From Pseudomonas guariconensis (GTDB lineage: Bacteria; Pseudomonadota; Gammaproteobacteria; Pseudomonadales; Pseudomonadaceae): 64,000 nucleotides of DNA. The position numbers and the translations under genes were made by a program. The stretch spans positions 245,955-309,954 of the forward strand of contig NZ_JAMYBK010000005.1 in NCBI RefSeq assembly GCF_024127895.1, in the 5' to 3' direction. Positions 55,673-63,921 of the stretch are shown one piece after another (the first letter of the stretch is position 1; every line of letters begins with the position of its first letter). The notes under the pieces are model-generated. The model saw only the letters and a list, made by a program, of their open reading frames with translations. It ran no database searches and had not been told where the DNA came from.

Positions 55673-57028
55673 TCAACCGGCGATCAGGCGGGCCGCTGCC
55701 TGGCGGTGATCGGCGATCAGGCCCTGTACATCCAGCCCTTCGATCTGCCCGTCGATGACGCGCCACTGGCCACCGACCATGACCCGATCGGCCTGGTCGG
55801 CGCCGCACAGCAGCAGGGCCGAGAGTGGGTCGTGGCTGCCAGAGAAGCGCAGTTCGTCGAGCTTGAACAGGGCGAGGTCGGCCTGCTTGCCCACCGCCAG
55901 TTCGCCGATGTCGTCGCGGCCCAGCAGGCGTGCCGAGCCACGGGTGGCCCAGCCCAGGGCGCGTTGCGGGGTGATCTGTTCGGCGCCATAGCGCAGGCGC
56001 TGCAGGTACAGGGCCTGGCGCGCCTCGAGGATCATGTTCGAGGCGTCGTTGGAGGCCGAGCCATCGACGCCGAGGCCAACGGGTGCGCCAGCCGCTTCCA
56101 GGTCGACGGTCGGGCAGATGCCCGAGGCCAGGCGCATGTTCGAGCTCGGGCAATGGCAGATACCGGTGCCGGCAGCGCCGAGGCGGGCGATTTCCTCGGC
56201 GTTGAAGTGGATGCCATGGGCCAGCCAGGTGCGTGGGCCGAGCCAGCCGACGCTGTCCAGGTAGTCGACGGTGCGCAGGCCGAAGCGTTGCAGGCAGAAG
56301 TCCTCTTCATCGAGGGTTTCGGCCAGGTGGGTGTGCAGGCGCACATCCAGTTCTTCGGCGAGGGCCGCGCTGGCACGCATGATTTCGGGAGTGACCGAGA
56401 ATGGCGAGCAGGGTGCCAGGGCGATCTGGATGCGCGCGCCGTCACCCCGTTCGTGGTAACTGTGGATAAGTCGCTGGCTGTCGGCCAGGATCACTTCGCC
56501 CTGTTGCACCGTCTGTTGCGGCGGCAGGCCGCCATCGGCCTCGCCCAGGCTCATGGAGCCGCGGGTCAGCATGGCGCGCATGCCCAGCTTGCGCACGGCC
56601 TCGACCTGCACGTCGATGGCATTGTCCAGGCCCTGGGGGAACAGGTAGTGATGGTCGGCGGCGGTGGTGCAGCCCGACAGCAGCAGCTCCGCCAGGGCCA
56701 CCTGGCTGGCCAGTGCCAGCTTGGCCGGGGTGAGGCGTGCCCAGACTGGGTAGAGGGTCTTCAACCAGGGGAACAGCGGTTGGTTGACCACCGGCGCCCA
56801 GGCGCGGGTGAGGGTCTGGTAGAAGTGGTGGTGGGTGTTGATCAGGCCGGGCAGGACCACGTGCTCGCGGGCGTCGAAGACCTGTTCGCACGGCAGGCTG
56901 GGGCTTTCGCCGAGGGCCAGGAGTTGGGTGATACGGCCGTCTTCGATGACCAGGCCGCTGCGGGCGTCGGCATCGTTGGCGGTGAAGATGGCAAGCGGGG
57001 ATTTCAACCAGATACGGGTCGCAGGCAT
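55673..57028 (-). CDS. 8-oxoguanine deaminase
   Basis: Amidohydrolase that converts 8-oxoguanine to urate, removing an oxidised base. The 451-residue protein has the metal-binding NTHHHFYQ, the second His in HTHLAET, the third in LAHGIHFN and the Asp in GVDGSASND, i.e. the ATZ/TRZ subtype. Strong likeness to the P. aeruginosa enzyme (PA0142), which is also close to adenine deaminase, supports the assignment; guanine or isoguanine remain possible. GAGGAG precedes the ATG. It contains one of the perfect DnaA boxes. Confidence 0.87.
   Translation of the reverse strand: MPATRIWLKSPLAIFTANDADARSGLVIEDGRITQLLALGESPSLPCEQVFDAREHVVLPGLINTHHHFYQTLTRAWAPVVNQPLFPWLKTLYPVWARLTPAKLALASQVALAELLLSGCTTAADHHYLFPQGLDNAIDVQVEAVRKLGMRAMLTRGSMSLGEADGGLPPQQTVQQGEVILADSQRLIHSYHERGDGARIQIALAPCSPFSVTPEIMRASAALAEELDVRLHTHLAETLDEEDFCLQRFGLRTVDYLDSVGWLGPRTWLAHGIHFNAEEIARLGAAGTGICHCPSSNMRLASGICPTVDLEAAGAPVGLGVDGSASNDASNMILEARQALYLQRLRYGAEQITPQRALGWATRGSARLLGRDDIGELAVGKQADLALFKLDELRFSGSHDPLSALLLCGADQADRVMVGGQWRVIDGQIEGLDVQGLIADHRQAAARLIAG
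56461..56469 (-). promoter_or_regulatory. DnaA box (perfect) inside the 8-oxoguanine deaminase gene
   Basis: TGTGGATAA on the plus strand, i.e. TTATCCACA on the minus strand. It is encoded by Leu-Ile-His-Ser codons of the deaminase. One of four perfect boxes in 2.4 kb. Confidence 0.7.
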
Positions 57029-57148
57029 GGTGCCGGCTCCTCTGAAGGTGGGTTCAGGTTAGCCAGCTCAGTGTTGCCCTGTCTGCTGATCCAGGTCCGC
57101 CGTGTGGGCGAGGCATCGAGTCTACTGCCTCGCCACGCGGCTTTCAAT

Positions 57149-57835
57149 TCACCAGATGAGGGCCTCGCCCTTGTAGTTGATGAAGCGCAGGCCGCCATTG
57201 CCGCTTTGTGCCTTGATCTGCTCGAGCATGCCTTGGGTGCTGGTCAGCACGTCGATCTCGGCATTCTCGCCGCCCATGTCGGTCTTGACCCAACCTGGGT
57301 GCATCGCCAGCACGCAGAGGTCGGGGCGCTGCAGTTCGACCACGAAGCTGTTGATCATCGAGTTGAGGGCCGCCTTGCTGGCCTTGTACAGGCAGATCTC
57401 GCCGCCGTCGGGGATGGTCACGCTGCCCAGGATCGAGCTCATGAAGGCCAGCACGCCGGAGCCTTCGCGGACTTGCCCGACCAGGCGCCGGGCGACGCGG
57501 ATCGGCGCCACGGCATTGGTCATGAACAAGTCGCCCACCTCCTTGGGCTGGACGGTTTCCAGGTTCTGTGGCAGTGGGCCCATGACACCGGCGTTGACGA
57601 ACAGCAGGTCGAACACTTCCCCTTGCAGGCGCTGGCGCAAGGCGTCCAGTTGGGCACCGTCGTTCATTTCCAGGGTCTCGATGCGCACACCGGGGAGGGT
57701 GCGCAGGTCATCGGCCTTATGCGGGTCGCGGACGGTGGCGATGACGTTCCAGCCATCCTCGTGCAGGCGTCGTACCAGGCCCAGCCCCAGCCCACGGGAG
57801 GCGCCGATGATCAGGGCAGTCTTGTTTGCGGGCAT
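57149..57835 (-). CDS. Short-chain dehydrogenase, CsgA/C-factor-like
   Basis: NAD(P)-dependent oxidoreductase of 228 residues. It has the Rossmann TALIIGASRGLGLGLVRRL, the NAG of LLFVNAGVMG, the catalytic Ser in AFMSSILGSV and Tyr-Lys in LYKASKAALN. Sequence resembles the C-factor group. AAGGAG precedes the ATG. It lies in the purine cluster, on the same strand, but its substrate is unknown. Confidence 0.88.
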   Translation of the reverse strand: MPANKTALIIGASRGLGLGLVRRLHEDGWNVIATVRDPHKADDLRTLPGVRIETLEMNDGAQLDALRQRLQGEVFDLLFVNAGVMGPLPQNLETVQPKEVGDLFMTNAVAPIRVARRLVGQVREGSGVLAFMSSILGSVTIPDGGEICLYKASKAALNSMINSFVVELQRPDLCVLAMHPGWVKTDMGGENAEIDVLTSTQGMLEQIKAQSGNGGLRFINYKGEALIW

Positions 57836-58237
57836 CTCGATACTCCTTGAGCAGGTTCAGGAAGGGTCTTGGAGCATACTCCAGGTATTGTCCTGTCGCC
57901 TTCATGGCATGGGACGAAGACATTCGCCGGAACCGAACAAAAAATGACCAATGCGCCCCGAGGCCGACGCCGTCGGGCTCCGGCCGGGTGGTTCACGGCT
58001 TATCCACAAGCTGCTCCACAGTATCTGTGTGCAAGCGGGAGCGCTGTCGAATGCTGGCGGCAGAGGGGGCACGGGCGCCGAAACTGGGGATAACTCATTG
58101 ATTCGGGATCGCTTGCCCGGCTGTCACATGCCTGTGATCAAAATATGCTCAACACCCTGCAGGCCTTGGGGGTAAAGGCTTGCAACAGAATGCCCCAAGC
58201 TTATCCACAGGCAGGCCCACAGTAGTTGTGGGAAACG
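57836..58237. other. Gene-free stretch carrying a DnaA-box cluster
   Basis: 402 bp with no gene. Two perfect DnaA boxes TTATCCACA lie at 58000-58008 and 58201-58209 in the same orientation. A one-mismatch box, TGGGGATAA (complement TTATCCCCA), lies between them at 58085-58093. A further perfect box is in the next gene (58870-58878). There is a TGATCAAAATATGC at 58135-58148 that loosely resembles an IHF site. The layout recalls the DnaA-titrating datA locus of E. coli, but nothing shows it is an origin. Confidence 0.6.
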
Positions 58238-58822
58238 TCAGCACGCTTCAAGGTGGATCCGACCACGACTGAGGTCGGCCAGTTGTTGTTGCAGCCTCTC
58301 CAGGTGTGCTTCGCCGAGCGCCAGGTGCAGGTCCACCCCGTTGGCCGTGAATTGCTCGTCCAGCACCAGACCGTCGGCTTCCGCCAGACGCAGCTTGAGC
58401 AGCGCCAGCTCGCTGAAGCTGCAACTGCAGCGGTATTCGCTGCGCTGCACCAGTACCCGCTTGGGCGCCTGCTGCAGGCATTTGTTGGCGCCGCCGCCGT
58501 AGGCGCGGGCCAGGCCACCGGTACCGAGCTGGATGCCGCCGTACCAGCGGATCACCAGCACCACCACCTGGTCGCAGTCCTGGGCCTCGATGGCGGCGAG
58601 GATCGGCCGGCCGGCGGTGCCGCCGGGCTCGCCGTCGTCGCTGCTGCGGTACTGCGCGCCGAGCTTCCAGGCCCAGCAGTTATGGGTTGCCGCCAGGTCG
58701 CTGTGGCGTTCGATGAAGGCCATCGCCTCGGCTGCGCTGGTGATCGGGGCGGCGAGGGTGATGAAGCGGCTCTTGCGGATTTCCTCGCGGAATTCGCAGA
58801 GCTCGAGCAGGGTAGAAGGCAT
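58238..58822 (-). CDS. IMPACT/YigZ-family protein
   Basis: Conserved protein of unknown biochemical role, related to the eukaryotic IMPACT translational-control factor. The 194-residue product has the family core: EIRKSRFITLAAPI, HNCWAWKLG, SSDDGEPGGTAGRPIL and VIRWYGGIQLGTGGLARAYG. The C-terminal domain is the YigZ-type. It starts 9 bp after the TetR gene stop, which suggests co-transcription. Confidence 0.9.
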   Translation of the reverse strand: MPSTLLELCEFREEIRKSRFITLAAPITSAAEAMAFIERHSDLAATHNCWAWKLGAQYRSSDDGEPGGTAGRPILAAIEAQDCDQVVVLVIRWYGGIQLGTGGLARAYGGGANKCLQQAPKRVLVQRSEYRCSCSFSELALLKLRLAEADGLVLDEQFTANGVDLHLALGEAHLERLQQQLADLSRGRIHLEAC

Positions 58823-58831
58823 AGGTCCGGT

Positions 58832-59494
58832 TCAGGCGGGCGGAGTGATGCCGCAGCCTTTGAGAATGATGTGGATAAGGTTGTTGCTGGCGTCTTCCAT
58901 GTCCTGCTTGGTCAGGCGGCTGCGGCCGGTGACCTGGCAGATCTGGGTGGCGAAGTCGGCATAGTGCTGGGTGCTGCCCCAGAGCAGGAAGATCAGGTGC
59001 ACGGGGTCGACCGGGTCCATCTTGCCGGCATCGATCCAGGCCTGGAACACCGCGGCACGGCCACGGAACCATTCGCGGTAGTCGGCGCTGAAGTATTCGC
59101 TCAGGCACTGCCCGCCGCTGATCACTTCCATGGCGAAGATCCGCGAGGCTTGTGGGTTGCGCCGGGAGAACTCCATCTTGGTGCGGATGTACTGGCTCAG
59201 CGCCTGGGCTGGATCGTCCTCGACGCTCAGGGCGTTGAAGGTACTGTCCCACAGCTCGATGATGTTGCTGAGCACGGCGATGTACAGGCCCAGCTTGTTG
59301 GTGAAGTAGTAGTGCAGGTTGGCCTTTGGCAAGCCTGCCTTCAGGGCGATGGTGTTCATGCTGGTGCCCTTGAAACCGTGGCGGGCGAACTCGTCTTCGG
59401 CGGCCTGGATGATGGCCTGTTCGTTCTTCTGGCGGATGCGGCCGGCGGGCTTGCCGGAGGCGGAGGGACGATGCGCAGGGACTTCAAGGGTCAT
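58832..59494 (-). CDS. TetR-family regulator, RutR-like
   Basis: Regulator of 220 residues. The helix-turn-helix (QAAEDEFARHGFKGTSMNTIA; GLPKANLHYYFTNK) and the C-terminal domain (IRTKMEFSRRNPQASRIFAME; DPVHLIFLLWGSTQHYADFA) closely resemble E. coli RutR, which senses uracil and thymine and regulates pyrimidine and purine catabolism. ATG 59494 is preferred over a TTG at 59521. Given the adjoining purine deaminases, control of purine or pyrimidine use is a fair inference. It contains a perfect DnaA box near its 3' end. Confidence 0.88.
   Translation of the reverse strand: MTLEVPAHRPSASGKPAGRIRQKNEQAIIQAAEDEFARHGFKGTSMNTIALKAGLPKANLHYYFTNKLGLYIAVLSNIIELWDSTFNALSVEDDPAQALSQYIRTKMEFSRRNPQASRIFAMEVISGGQCLSEYFSADYREWFRGRAAVFQAWIDAGKMDPVDPVHLIFLLWGSTQHYADFATQICQVTGRSRLTKQDMEDASNNLIHIILKGCGITPPA
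58870..58878 (-). promoter_or_regulatory. DnaA box (perfect) inside the TetR gene
   Basis: TGTGGATAA on the plus strand (TTATCCACA on the minus strand), encoded by Leu-Ile-His-Ile codons. Part of the 2.4-kb cluster of boxes. Confidence 0.7.
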
Positions 59495-59583
59495 GGACGA
59501 TTCCGTACGGGTCTGTGGCAACGGATGTCGGACAGATTACCTTCCTGTGCCGAAGTGACAAGCATTGGCGTCAGCGACAGGCA

Positions 59584-60501
59584 TCAGCGTGTCGCTGCCA
59601 GGCTATCCAGGAAGCTTTCCAGCACCAGGTTCGGCCGTCGTCCCTTGCGCGTCACCCAGCTCAGGCTCAGGTCGTAGAAACGCTCGCTGGGTTTCAGGGC
59701 TCGCAGGCGGCCCTGCTGGACCCAGAACGTGGCGTAGTGGTCGGGCAGGTAGCCGATGTAGCGCCCGGTGAGGATGAGAAAGGCCATGCCCTCGCGGTCC
59801 GAGGCGCTGGCGGTGCAACGCAGGGCCTGGTAGTGCGCCTGGATGTCGGCGGGCAGGCGGAAGGTCGGGGCGATGGCCTCCTGGCTGTTGAGCCGGTCGT
59901 CGTCGATCTGCTGGTCGTCGGCATAGAACAGCGGGTGGCCGACCGCGCAGTAGAGCAGCGAGCGCTCGCTGTACAACGGTTGGTATTCCAGGCCCGAGAG
60001 CGGGCTGGTCTGGGGCACTACGCCGACATGCAGGCTGCCGTCGAGCACACCTTGCTCGACCTGGCTGGGGGCGATCATGCGGATCTGGATGCGCACGTCC
60101 GGGCCACGGTCCTTGAGCTCGGCCAGGGCATGGGTGATGCGCATGTGCGGCAGGGTCACCAGGTTGTCGGTCAGGCCGATGTTCAGCTCGCCGCGCAGGT
60201 GCTGGTGCAGGCCGTTGACCTCGGTGCGGAAGGTCTCCAGGGCGCTGAGCAGTTGCAGGGCCGAGTGGTACACCTCGCGGCCTTCCTCGGTCAGTGAGAA
60301 GCCGGCGCGCCCCCGTTGGCACAGGCGCAGGCCGAGGCGCTGCTCCAGGTCGTTCATCTGCTGGCTGATGGCCGAGCGGCCGATTCCGAGGACGTTCTCC
60401 GCAGCCGAGAACCCCCCGCACTCGACCACACTGCGGTAGATCTTCAGCAGGCGGATGTCGAAGTCGCTGACCTGGGCCAGGGGATCGGGACGTCGGCTCA
60501 T
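59584..60501 (-). CDS. bauR: LysR-type regulator of the beta-alanine genes
   Basis: Activator or repressor of 305 residues. It has a LysR helix-turn-helix (FSAAENVLGIGRSAISQQMNDLEQRLG) and a substrate-binding domain. It is divergent from the aminotransferase gene by 118 bp; in P. aeruginosa the like-placed BauR controls the bau genes. Its N-terminus extends ~15 residues before the usual start of LysR proteins. The symbol is by analogy only. Confidence 0.85.
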   Translation of the reverse strand: MSRRPDPLAQVSDFDIRLLKIYRSVVECGGFSAAENVLGIGRSAISQQMNDLEQRLGLRLCQRGRAGFSLTEEGREVYHSALQLLSALETFRTEVNGLHQHLRGELNIGLTDNLVTLPHMRITHALAELKDRGPDVRIQIRMIAPSQVEQGVLDGSLHVGVVPQTSPLSGLEYQPLYSERSLLYCAVGHPLFYADDQQIDDDRLNSQEAIAPTFRLPADIQAHYQALRCTASASDREGMAFLILTGRYIGYLPDHYATFWVQQGRLRALKPSERFYDLSLSWVTRKGRRPNLVLESFLDSLAATR

Positions 60502-60505
60502 AAGT

Positions 60506-60530
60506 TTAGTCTTCTACTAACTGAAGATTA
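60506..60530. promoter_or_regulatory. Candidate LysR operator
   Basis: Nested inverted repeats: TTAGT-CTTCT-ACTAA (60506-60520) and TAGTCTTC/GAAGATTA (60507-60530, 7 of 8 pairs). The T-N11-A form is typical of LysR sites. It lies next to the regulator's start and ~90 bp before the aminotransferase. Confidence 0.5.
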
Positions 60531-60619
60531 GAAATGTTGGGTTTTTCAGACTTTATCCCCGTGACAACTTAGCTGCAACAACATCCATCGTTGCCTAATC
60601 GTCTTCCGAGGAACCGCCG

Positions 60620-61966
60620 ATGAACATGCCCGAAACCGCTTCCGCCGGTATCGCCAGCCAGCTCAAGCTGGATGCCCACTGGATGCCCTACACCGCCAAC
60701 CGTAACTTCCAGCGTGACCCCCGCATGATCGTGGCGGCCGAAGGCAGCTATTTGGTCGATGACAAGGGCCGCAAGATCTTCGACGCCCTGTCCGGCTTGT
60801 GGACCTGCGGTGCCGGGCATACCCGCAAGGAAATCTCCGAGGCCGTGGCGCGCCAGGTCAGCGTGCTGGATTACTCGCCGGCCTTCCAGTTCGGCCATCC
60901 GCTGTCGTTCCAACTGGCCGAGAAGATCGCCGATCTGACTCCGGGCGACCTCAACCATGTGTTCTTCACCAACTCCGGCTCCGAGTGCGCCGATACCGCG
61001 CTGAAGATGGTGCGCGCCTACTGGCGCCTGAAAGGCCAGGCCACCAAGACCAAGATCATCGGCCGTGCCCGTGGCTACCACGGGGTGAATATCGCCGGTA
61101 CCAGCCTGGGTGGCGTCAATGGCAACCGTAAGCTGTTCGGTCAGTTGCTGGACGTCGATCACCTGCCGCACACCCTGCTGCCGGGCAATGCCTTCACCAA
61201 AGGCATGCCGGAGGAGGGCGGCATCGCCCTGGCCGACGAAATGCTCAAGCTGATCGAGCTGCATGATGCTTCGAACATCGCCGCGGTGATCGTCGAGCCC
61301 CTGGCCGGCTCGGCCGGTGTGTTGCCGCCGCCGAAGGGCTACCTCAAGCGCCTGCGCGAGATCTGCAGCCAGCACAACATCCTGCTGATCTTCGACGAAG
61401 TCATCACCGGCTTCGGCCGCATGGGGGCCATGACTGGCTCGGAAGCTTTCGGTGTGACGCCGGACCTGATGTGCATCGCCAAGCAGGTCACCAACGGCGC
61501 CATCCCCATGGGCGCGGTGATCGCCAGCAGCGAGATCTACCAGACCTTCATGAACCAGCCGACGCCGGAATACGCCGTGGAATTCCCCCATGGCTACACC
61601 TACTCGGCCCACCCTGTGGCCTGCGCCGCCGGTATCGCCGCGCTGGACCTGCTGCAGAAGGAGAACCTGGTGCAGTCGGCCGCCGAGCTGGCGCCGCACT
61701 TCGAGAAGGTGCTGCACGGCATCAAGGGCACCAAGAACGTCATCGACATCCGCAACTACGGCCTGGCTGGTGCCATCCAGATCGCTGCGCGTGACGGCGA
61801 TGCCATCGTGCGTCCGTACGAGGCTGCGATGAAGCTGTGGCAGGCGGGCTTCTATGTCCGCTTCGGTGGCGACACCCTGCAGTTCGGCCCGACCTTCAAT
61901 ACCCAGCCGCAGGAACTGGACCGCCTGTTCGACGCGGTGGGCGAAGCCCTGAACCAGATCGACTGA
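60620..61966 (+). CDS. bauA: Beta-alanine (omega-amino acid):pyruvate aminotransferase
   Basis: PLP enzyme that transaminates beta-alanine and other omega-amino acids with pyruvate, giving malonate semialdehyde and alanine. The 448-residue protein is a class III aminotransferase: LSGLWTCGAGHTRKEI, FFTNSGSECADTALKM, GRARGYHGVN, IFDEVITGFGRMG and the PLP lysine in CIAKQVTNGAIPMG (~residue 288). It closely recalls the well-studied P. putida enzyme. GAGGA precedes ATG. It is followed by mmsA, which takes the semialdehyde onward. Confidence 0.94.
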   Translation: MNMPETASAGIASQLKLDAHWMPYTANRNFQRDPRMIVAAEGSYLVDDKGRKIFDALSGLWTCGAGHTRKEISEAVARQVSVLDYSPAFQFGHPLSFQLAEKIADLTPGDLNHVFFTNSGSECADTALKMVRAYWRLKGQATKTKIIGRARGYHGVNIAGTSLGGVNGNRKLFGQLLDVDHLPHTLLPGNAFTKGMPEEGGIALADEMLKLIELHDASNIAAVIVEPLAGSAGVLPPPKGYLKRLREICSQHNILLIFDEVITGFGRMGAMTGSEAFGVTPDLMCIAKQVTNGAIPMGAVIASSEIYQTFMNQPTPEYAVEFPHGYTYSAHPVACAAGIAALDLLQKENLVQSAAELAPHFEKVLHGIKGTKNVIDIRNYGLAGAIQIAARDGDAIVRPYEAAMKLWQAGFYVRFGGDTLQFGPTFNTQPQELDRLFDAVGEALNQID

Positions 61967-62035
61967 TCTTTTCCGACTCTGACGGCAGGCGCACACCCAC
62001 GCGCCTGCATCAACCTTCTTTACTTGGAGTTCTGC

Positions 62036-63529
62036 ATGAGCATCGTTCAGCACCTGATCAACGGCGAGCTGGTTTCCAAGGGCGAGCGCACCGCCGATGT
62101 CTTCAACCCAGCCACTGGCGAGAGCACCCGCAAGGTCGAGCTGGCCAGCCGCGCCACCATCCAGGCGGCCATCGATTCTGCCAAGGCCGCTTTCCCTGCC
62201 TGGCGCAACACCCCGCCGGCCAAACGTGCCCAGGTGATGTTCCGCTTCAAGCAACTGCTGGAGCAGAACGAGGCGCGTATCTCGCAGATGATCAGCGAGG
62301 AGCACGGCAAGACCTTGGAAGACGCCGCCGGTGAGCTCAAGCGCGGTATCGAGAACGTCGAGTTCGCCTGTGCAGCGCCAGAACTGCTCAAGGGTGAGTA
62401 CAGCCGCAATGTCGGCCCGAACATCGATGCTTGGTCGGACTTCCAGCCGCTGGGTATCGTCGCCGGCATCACCCCGTTCAACTTCCCGGCCATGGTGCCG
62501 CTGTGGATGTACCCGCTGGCCATCGCCTGCGGTAACGCCTTCATCCTCAAGCCGTCCGAGCGTGACCCGAGCTCGACTCTGTTCATTGCCCAACTGCTGC
62601 ACGAGGCTGGCCTGCCGAAGGGTATCCTCAACGTGGTCAATGGCGACAAGGAAGCGGTCGATGCACTGATCGAGGCGCCCGAGGTCAAGGCCCTGAGCTT
62701 CGTCGGCTCGACCCCGATCGCCGAATACATCTATGCCGAAGGCACCAAGCGCGGCAAGCGCGTGCAGGCCCTGGGCGGCGCGAAGAACCACGCCGTGCTG
62801 ATGCCCGATGCCGACCTGGACAACGCGGTCAGCGCACTGATGGGCGCCGCCTACGGTTCGTGCGGTGAGCGTTGCATGGCCATCTCGGTGGCGGTGTGCG
62901 TAGGTGACCAGGTCGCTGATGCGCTGATCGCCAAGCTGGAGCCACAGATCAAGGCGCTGAAGATCGGTGCCGGCACGTCCTGCGGCCTGGACATGGGCCC
63001 GCTGGTGACCGCGGCGGCCCGTGACAAGGTGGTTGGCTACATCGACGACGGCGTGGCGGCTGGTGCCAAGCTGGTGGTCGACGGGCGTGGCTTGCGTGTG
63101 GCCGGTCATGAAGACGGCTACTTCGTGGGGGGCACCCTGTTCGACAACGTGACCCCAGAAATGCGCATCTATAAAGAAGAGATCTTTGGCCCGGTGCTGT
63201 GCGTGGTGCGTGTGAACAGCCTGGAAGATGCCATGCGCCTGATCAACGAGCACGAGTACGGCAACGGTACCTGCATCTTCACCCGTGACGGTGAGGCGGC
63301 GCGCCTGTTCTGCGACGAGATCGAAGTAGGCATGGTCGGCGTGAACGTGCCGCTGCCGGTGCCGGTGGCCTACCACAGCTTTGGTGGCTGGAAGCGCTCG
63401 CTGTTCGGCGACCTGCACGCCTATGGCCCGGATGGTGTGCGCTTCTATACCCGTCGCAAGGCGATCACCCAGCGTTGGCCGCAGCGCGCCAGCCATGAGG
63501 CGTCGCAGTTCGCGTTCCCAAGCCTGTAA
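62036..63529 (+). CDS. mmsA: Malonate/methylmalonate-semialdehyde dehydrogenase (acylating)
   Basis: NAD- and CoA-dependent oxidation of malonate semialdehyde (from beta-alanine) or methylmalonate semialdehyde (from valine) to acetyl- or propionyl-CoA. The 497-residue protein has the aldehyde dehydrogenase fold: ITPFNFPAMVPLWMYPLA, FVGSTPIAEYIY and the catalytic Cys in GSCGERCMAIS. The acylating MMSDH signature is GGAKNHAVLMPD. ATG 62036 is the start; the 62024 alternative adds MEFC only. It is 69 bp after the aminotransferase, so one operon. Equivalent to P. aeruginosa bauC. Confidence 0.94.
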   Translation: MSIVQHLINGELVSKGERTADVFNPATGESTRKVELASRATIQAAIDSAKAAFPAWRNTPPAKRAQVMFRFKQLLEQNEARISQMISEEHGKTLEDAAGELKRGIENVEFACAAPELLKGEYSRNVGPNIDAWSDFQPLGIVAGITPFNFPAMVPLWMYPLAIACGNAFILKPSERDPSSTLFIAQLLHEAGLPKGILNVVNGDKEAVDALIEAPEVKALSFVGSTPIAEYIYAEGTKRGKRVQALGGAKNHAVLMPDADLDNAVSALMGAAYGSCGERCMAISVAVCVGDQVADALIAKLEPQIKALKIGAGTSCGLDMGPLVTAAARDKVVGYIDDGVAAGAKLVVDGRGLRVAGHEDGYFVGGTLFDNVTPEMRIYKEEIFGPVLCVVRVNSLEDAMRLINEHEYGNGTCIFTRDGEAARLFCDEIEVGMVGVNVPLPVPVAYHSFGGWKRSLFGDLHAYGPDGVRFYTRRKAITQRWPQRASHEASQFAFPSL

Positions 63530-63542
63530 TGAAGCAGTGAAG

Positions 63543-63575
63543 CGGGGAGGCCAGTAGGCCTCCCCGTTTTGTTTG
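63543..63575 (+). terminator. Rho-independent terminator after mmsA
   Basis: CGGGGAGGCC (63543-63552), loop AGTA, GGCCTCCCCG (63557-63566), then TTTTGTTTG. A 10-bp GC stem plus T tract, 13 bp past the mmsA stop. It isolates the beta-alanine operon from the rRNA promoters. Confidence 0.93.
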
Positions 63576-63585
63576 TGCTGTGCTC

Positions 63586-63641
63586 TTTATTTAAAGATTT
63601 ATGAAAATAACGGTTGACGGGGTTTCGAATCCCCTTATAAT
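63586..63641 (+). promoter_or_regulatory. rRNA operon promoter P1 with UP-like region
   Basis: -35 TTGACG (63614-63619), 16-bp spacer, perfect -10 TATAAT (63636-63641), then the GC-rich discriminator GCGCCCC typical of stringently controlled rRNA promoters. An AT-rich tract (TTTATTTAAAGATTTATGAA, about 63586-63605) lies upstream and may act as an UP element. Confidence 0.88.
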
Positions 63642-63757
63642 GCGCCCCACTTCCGACGTAGTCGAAACGAAAAACTCTTTGATATTCAACGAGTTGAACG
63701 CTTCAGGTAGTATCGGAAGGGCTTCGGTCCTTCGATCGGCAGCGGTGCAAAAGGCAG

Positions 63758-63785
63758 TTGACAGCAGGCGGTAACGCTGTATGAT
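63758..63785 (+). promoter_or_regulatory. rRNA operon promoter P2
   Basis: -35 TTGACA (63758-63763), 16-bp spacer, -10 TATGAT (63780-63785), followed by a C/G-rich segment. Second of three tandem promoters. Confidence 0.83.
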
Positions 63786-63856
63786 TCGCCTCCCGCTACG
63801 AGCGATCGCAGCGAGTCAAGTGGTTGAAGTGAAACGAAAAACTTCAAAATAAACGC

Positions 63857-63884
63857 TTGACAGACTCTGAGGAAAGCGTAGAAT
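63857..63884 (+). promoter_or_regulatory. rRNA operon promoter P3
   Basis: -35 TTGACA (63857-63862), 16-bp spacer, -10 TAGAAT (63879-63884), then the discriminator GCGCGGCC. It is closest to the leader and boxA. Confidence 0.87.
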
Positions 63885-63921
63885 GCGCGGCCTCGGTTGA
63901 GACGAAACGCTCTTGACCAAA

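Noticed and set aside
60553..60561. TTATCCCCG as another DnaA box
   Set aside because: Two mismatches to TTATCCACA and outside the main cluster.
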